Assembly: GCA_040902105.1 (NCBI GenBank)
Contig: JBBDXW010000020.1
Location: 1-41,770, forward strand
DNA: 41,770 nt
Reading direction: 5' to 3'
Source of the DNA: IDS-8 sp040902105
Lineage (GTDB): Bacteria > Pseudomonadota > Gammaproteobacteria > Steroidobacterales > Woeseiaceae
Shown: piece after piece, positions 41,668 to 41,770 of the stretch
Numbering within the stretch: the first letter of the stretch is position 1
Layout of the letters: every line of letters begins with the position of its first letter
The notes under the pieces: model-generated
Database searches by the model: none
What the model was told of the DNA's origin: nothing
The model's input: only the letters and a program-made list of their open reading frames with translations
Made by a program: the position numbers and the translations under genes

Positions 41668-41770
41668 GCTGCATTATTCATGAACGGTTGACGTTGGTGG
41701 TAAGCGGAGTCTCGCTTGGGGGGAGGGCTTTTCAGGAACGCCGTGAACCCATCCATGGGGGCTTCGCAAA
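41668..41770. other. Right edge with short palindrome
   Basis: No gene is seen. The stretch 41730-41765 includes CGTGAACCCATCCATGGGGG, with the inverted repeat CCCAT-CC-ATGGG. It looks like the start of an interspersed element or a structured intergenic segment, cut by the window edge. I know similar sequences only by impression. Confidence 0.25.

Overview
The window reads as chromosomal DNA of an aerobic, Gram-negative, GC-rich gammaproteobacterium. The evidence is an adjacent fabA-fabB pair, a heptosyltransferase-type LPS enzyme, a TonB-dependent receptor with its own ECF sigma/FecR pair, and aerobic phenylacetyl-CoA degradation. Steroidobacterales/Woeseiales-like lineages would fit, but that placement is a weak inference. 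No rRNA, tRNA, CRISPR array, phage or transposase gene was seen.

Layout. (1) 0.2-3.0 kb: a secreted protein of unknown function, a thioredoxin-fold protein whose CXXC has become SXXC, and a zinc-ribbon membrane protein (DUF3667 type). The upstream and signal-peptide region of the thioredoxin-like gene exists a second time, decayed, in front of the DUF3667 gene. (2) 3.2-7.4 kb: ECF sigma factor, FecR-like regulator and TonB-dependent receptor, a cell-surface signalling unit. (3) 7.3-18.7 kb: a mosaic of envelope genes in alternating orientation: ArnT/PMT-like lipid-linked glycosyltransferase, DprE1-like FAD oxidase, DegT-type sugar aminotransferase, flippase-like membrane protein coupled to a class I/II aminotransferase, family 9 glycosyltransferase, mscL, and a cyclopropane-synthase-type methyltransferase coupled to a geranylgeranyl-reductase-type flavoprotein. 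(4) 18.7-24.4 kb, minus strand: a Gld-type ABC exporter operon (ATPase, permease, GldG-like, DUF4340) followed by a HAD phosphatase. (5) 24.5-27.8 kb: a lipoprotein gamma-glutamyltransferase, a possible 41-residue membrane peptide and an MBL-fold hydrolase.

(6) 27.9-39.7 kb: aromatic catabolism. A fused indolepyruvate:ferredoxin oxidoreductase with a divergent Lrp/AsnC regulator lies next to paaZ (minus) and paaX-paaI-paaABCDE (plus). The oxidoreductase could turn phenylpyruvate directly into phenylacetyl-CoA, the substrate of the PaaABCDE epoxidase; PaaZ then opens the ring and oxidises the aldehyde. paaF, paaG, paaH, paaJ and paaK are not in the window. Three sites with the pattern WWTRTGAT lie in the paaZ/paaX and paaI/paaA control regions and are good PaaX operator candidates. 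A doublet of inverted REP-like palindromes sits between paaB and paaC. The operon closes with a strong hairpin terminator. (7) 39.9-41.7 kb: fabA-fabB, anaerobic-type unsaturated fatty acid synthesis.

The most novel-looking parts are the envelope mosaic (a possible lipid-linked amino-sugar and modified-fatty-acid system) and the control architecture of the paa region. All functional assignments rest on reading motifs by eye; no database search was run.
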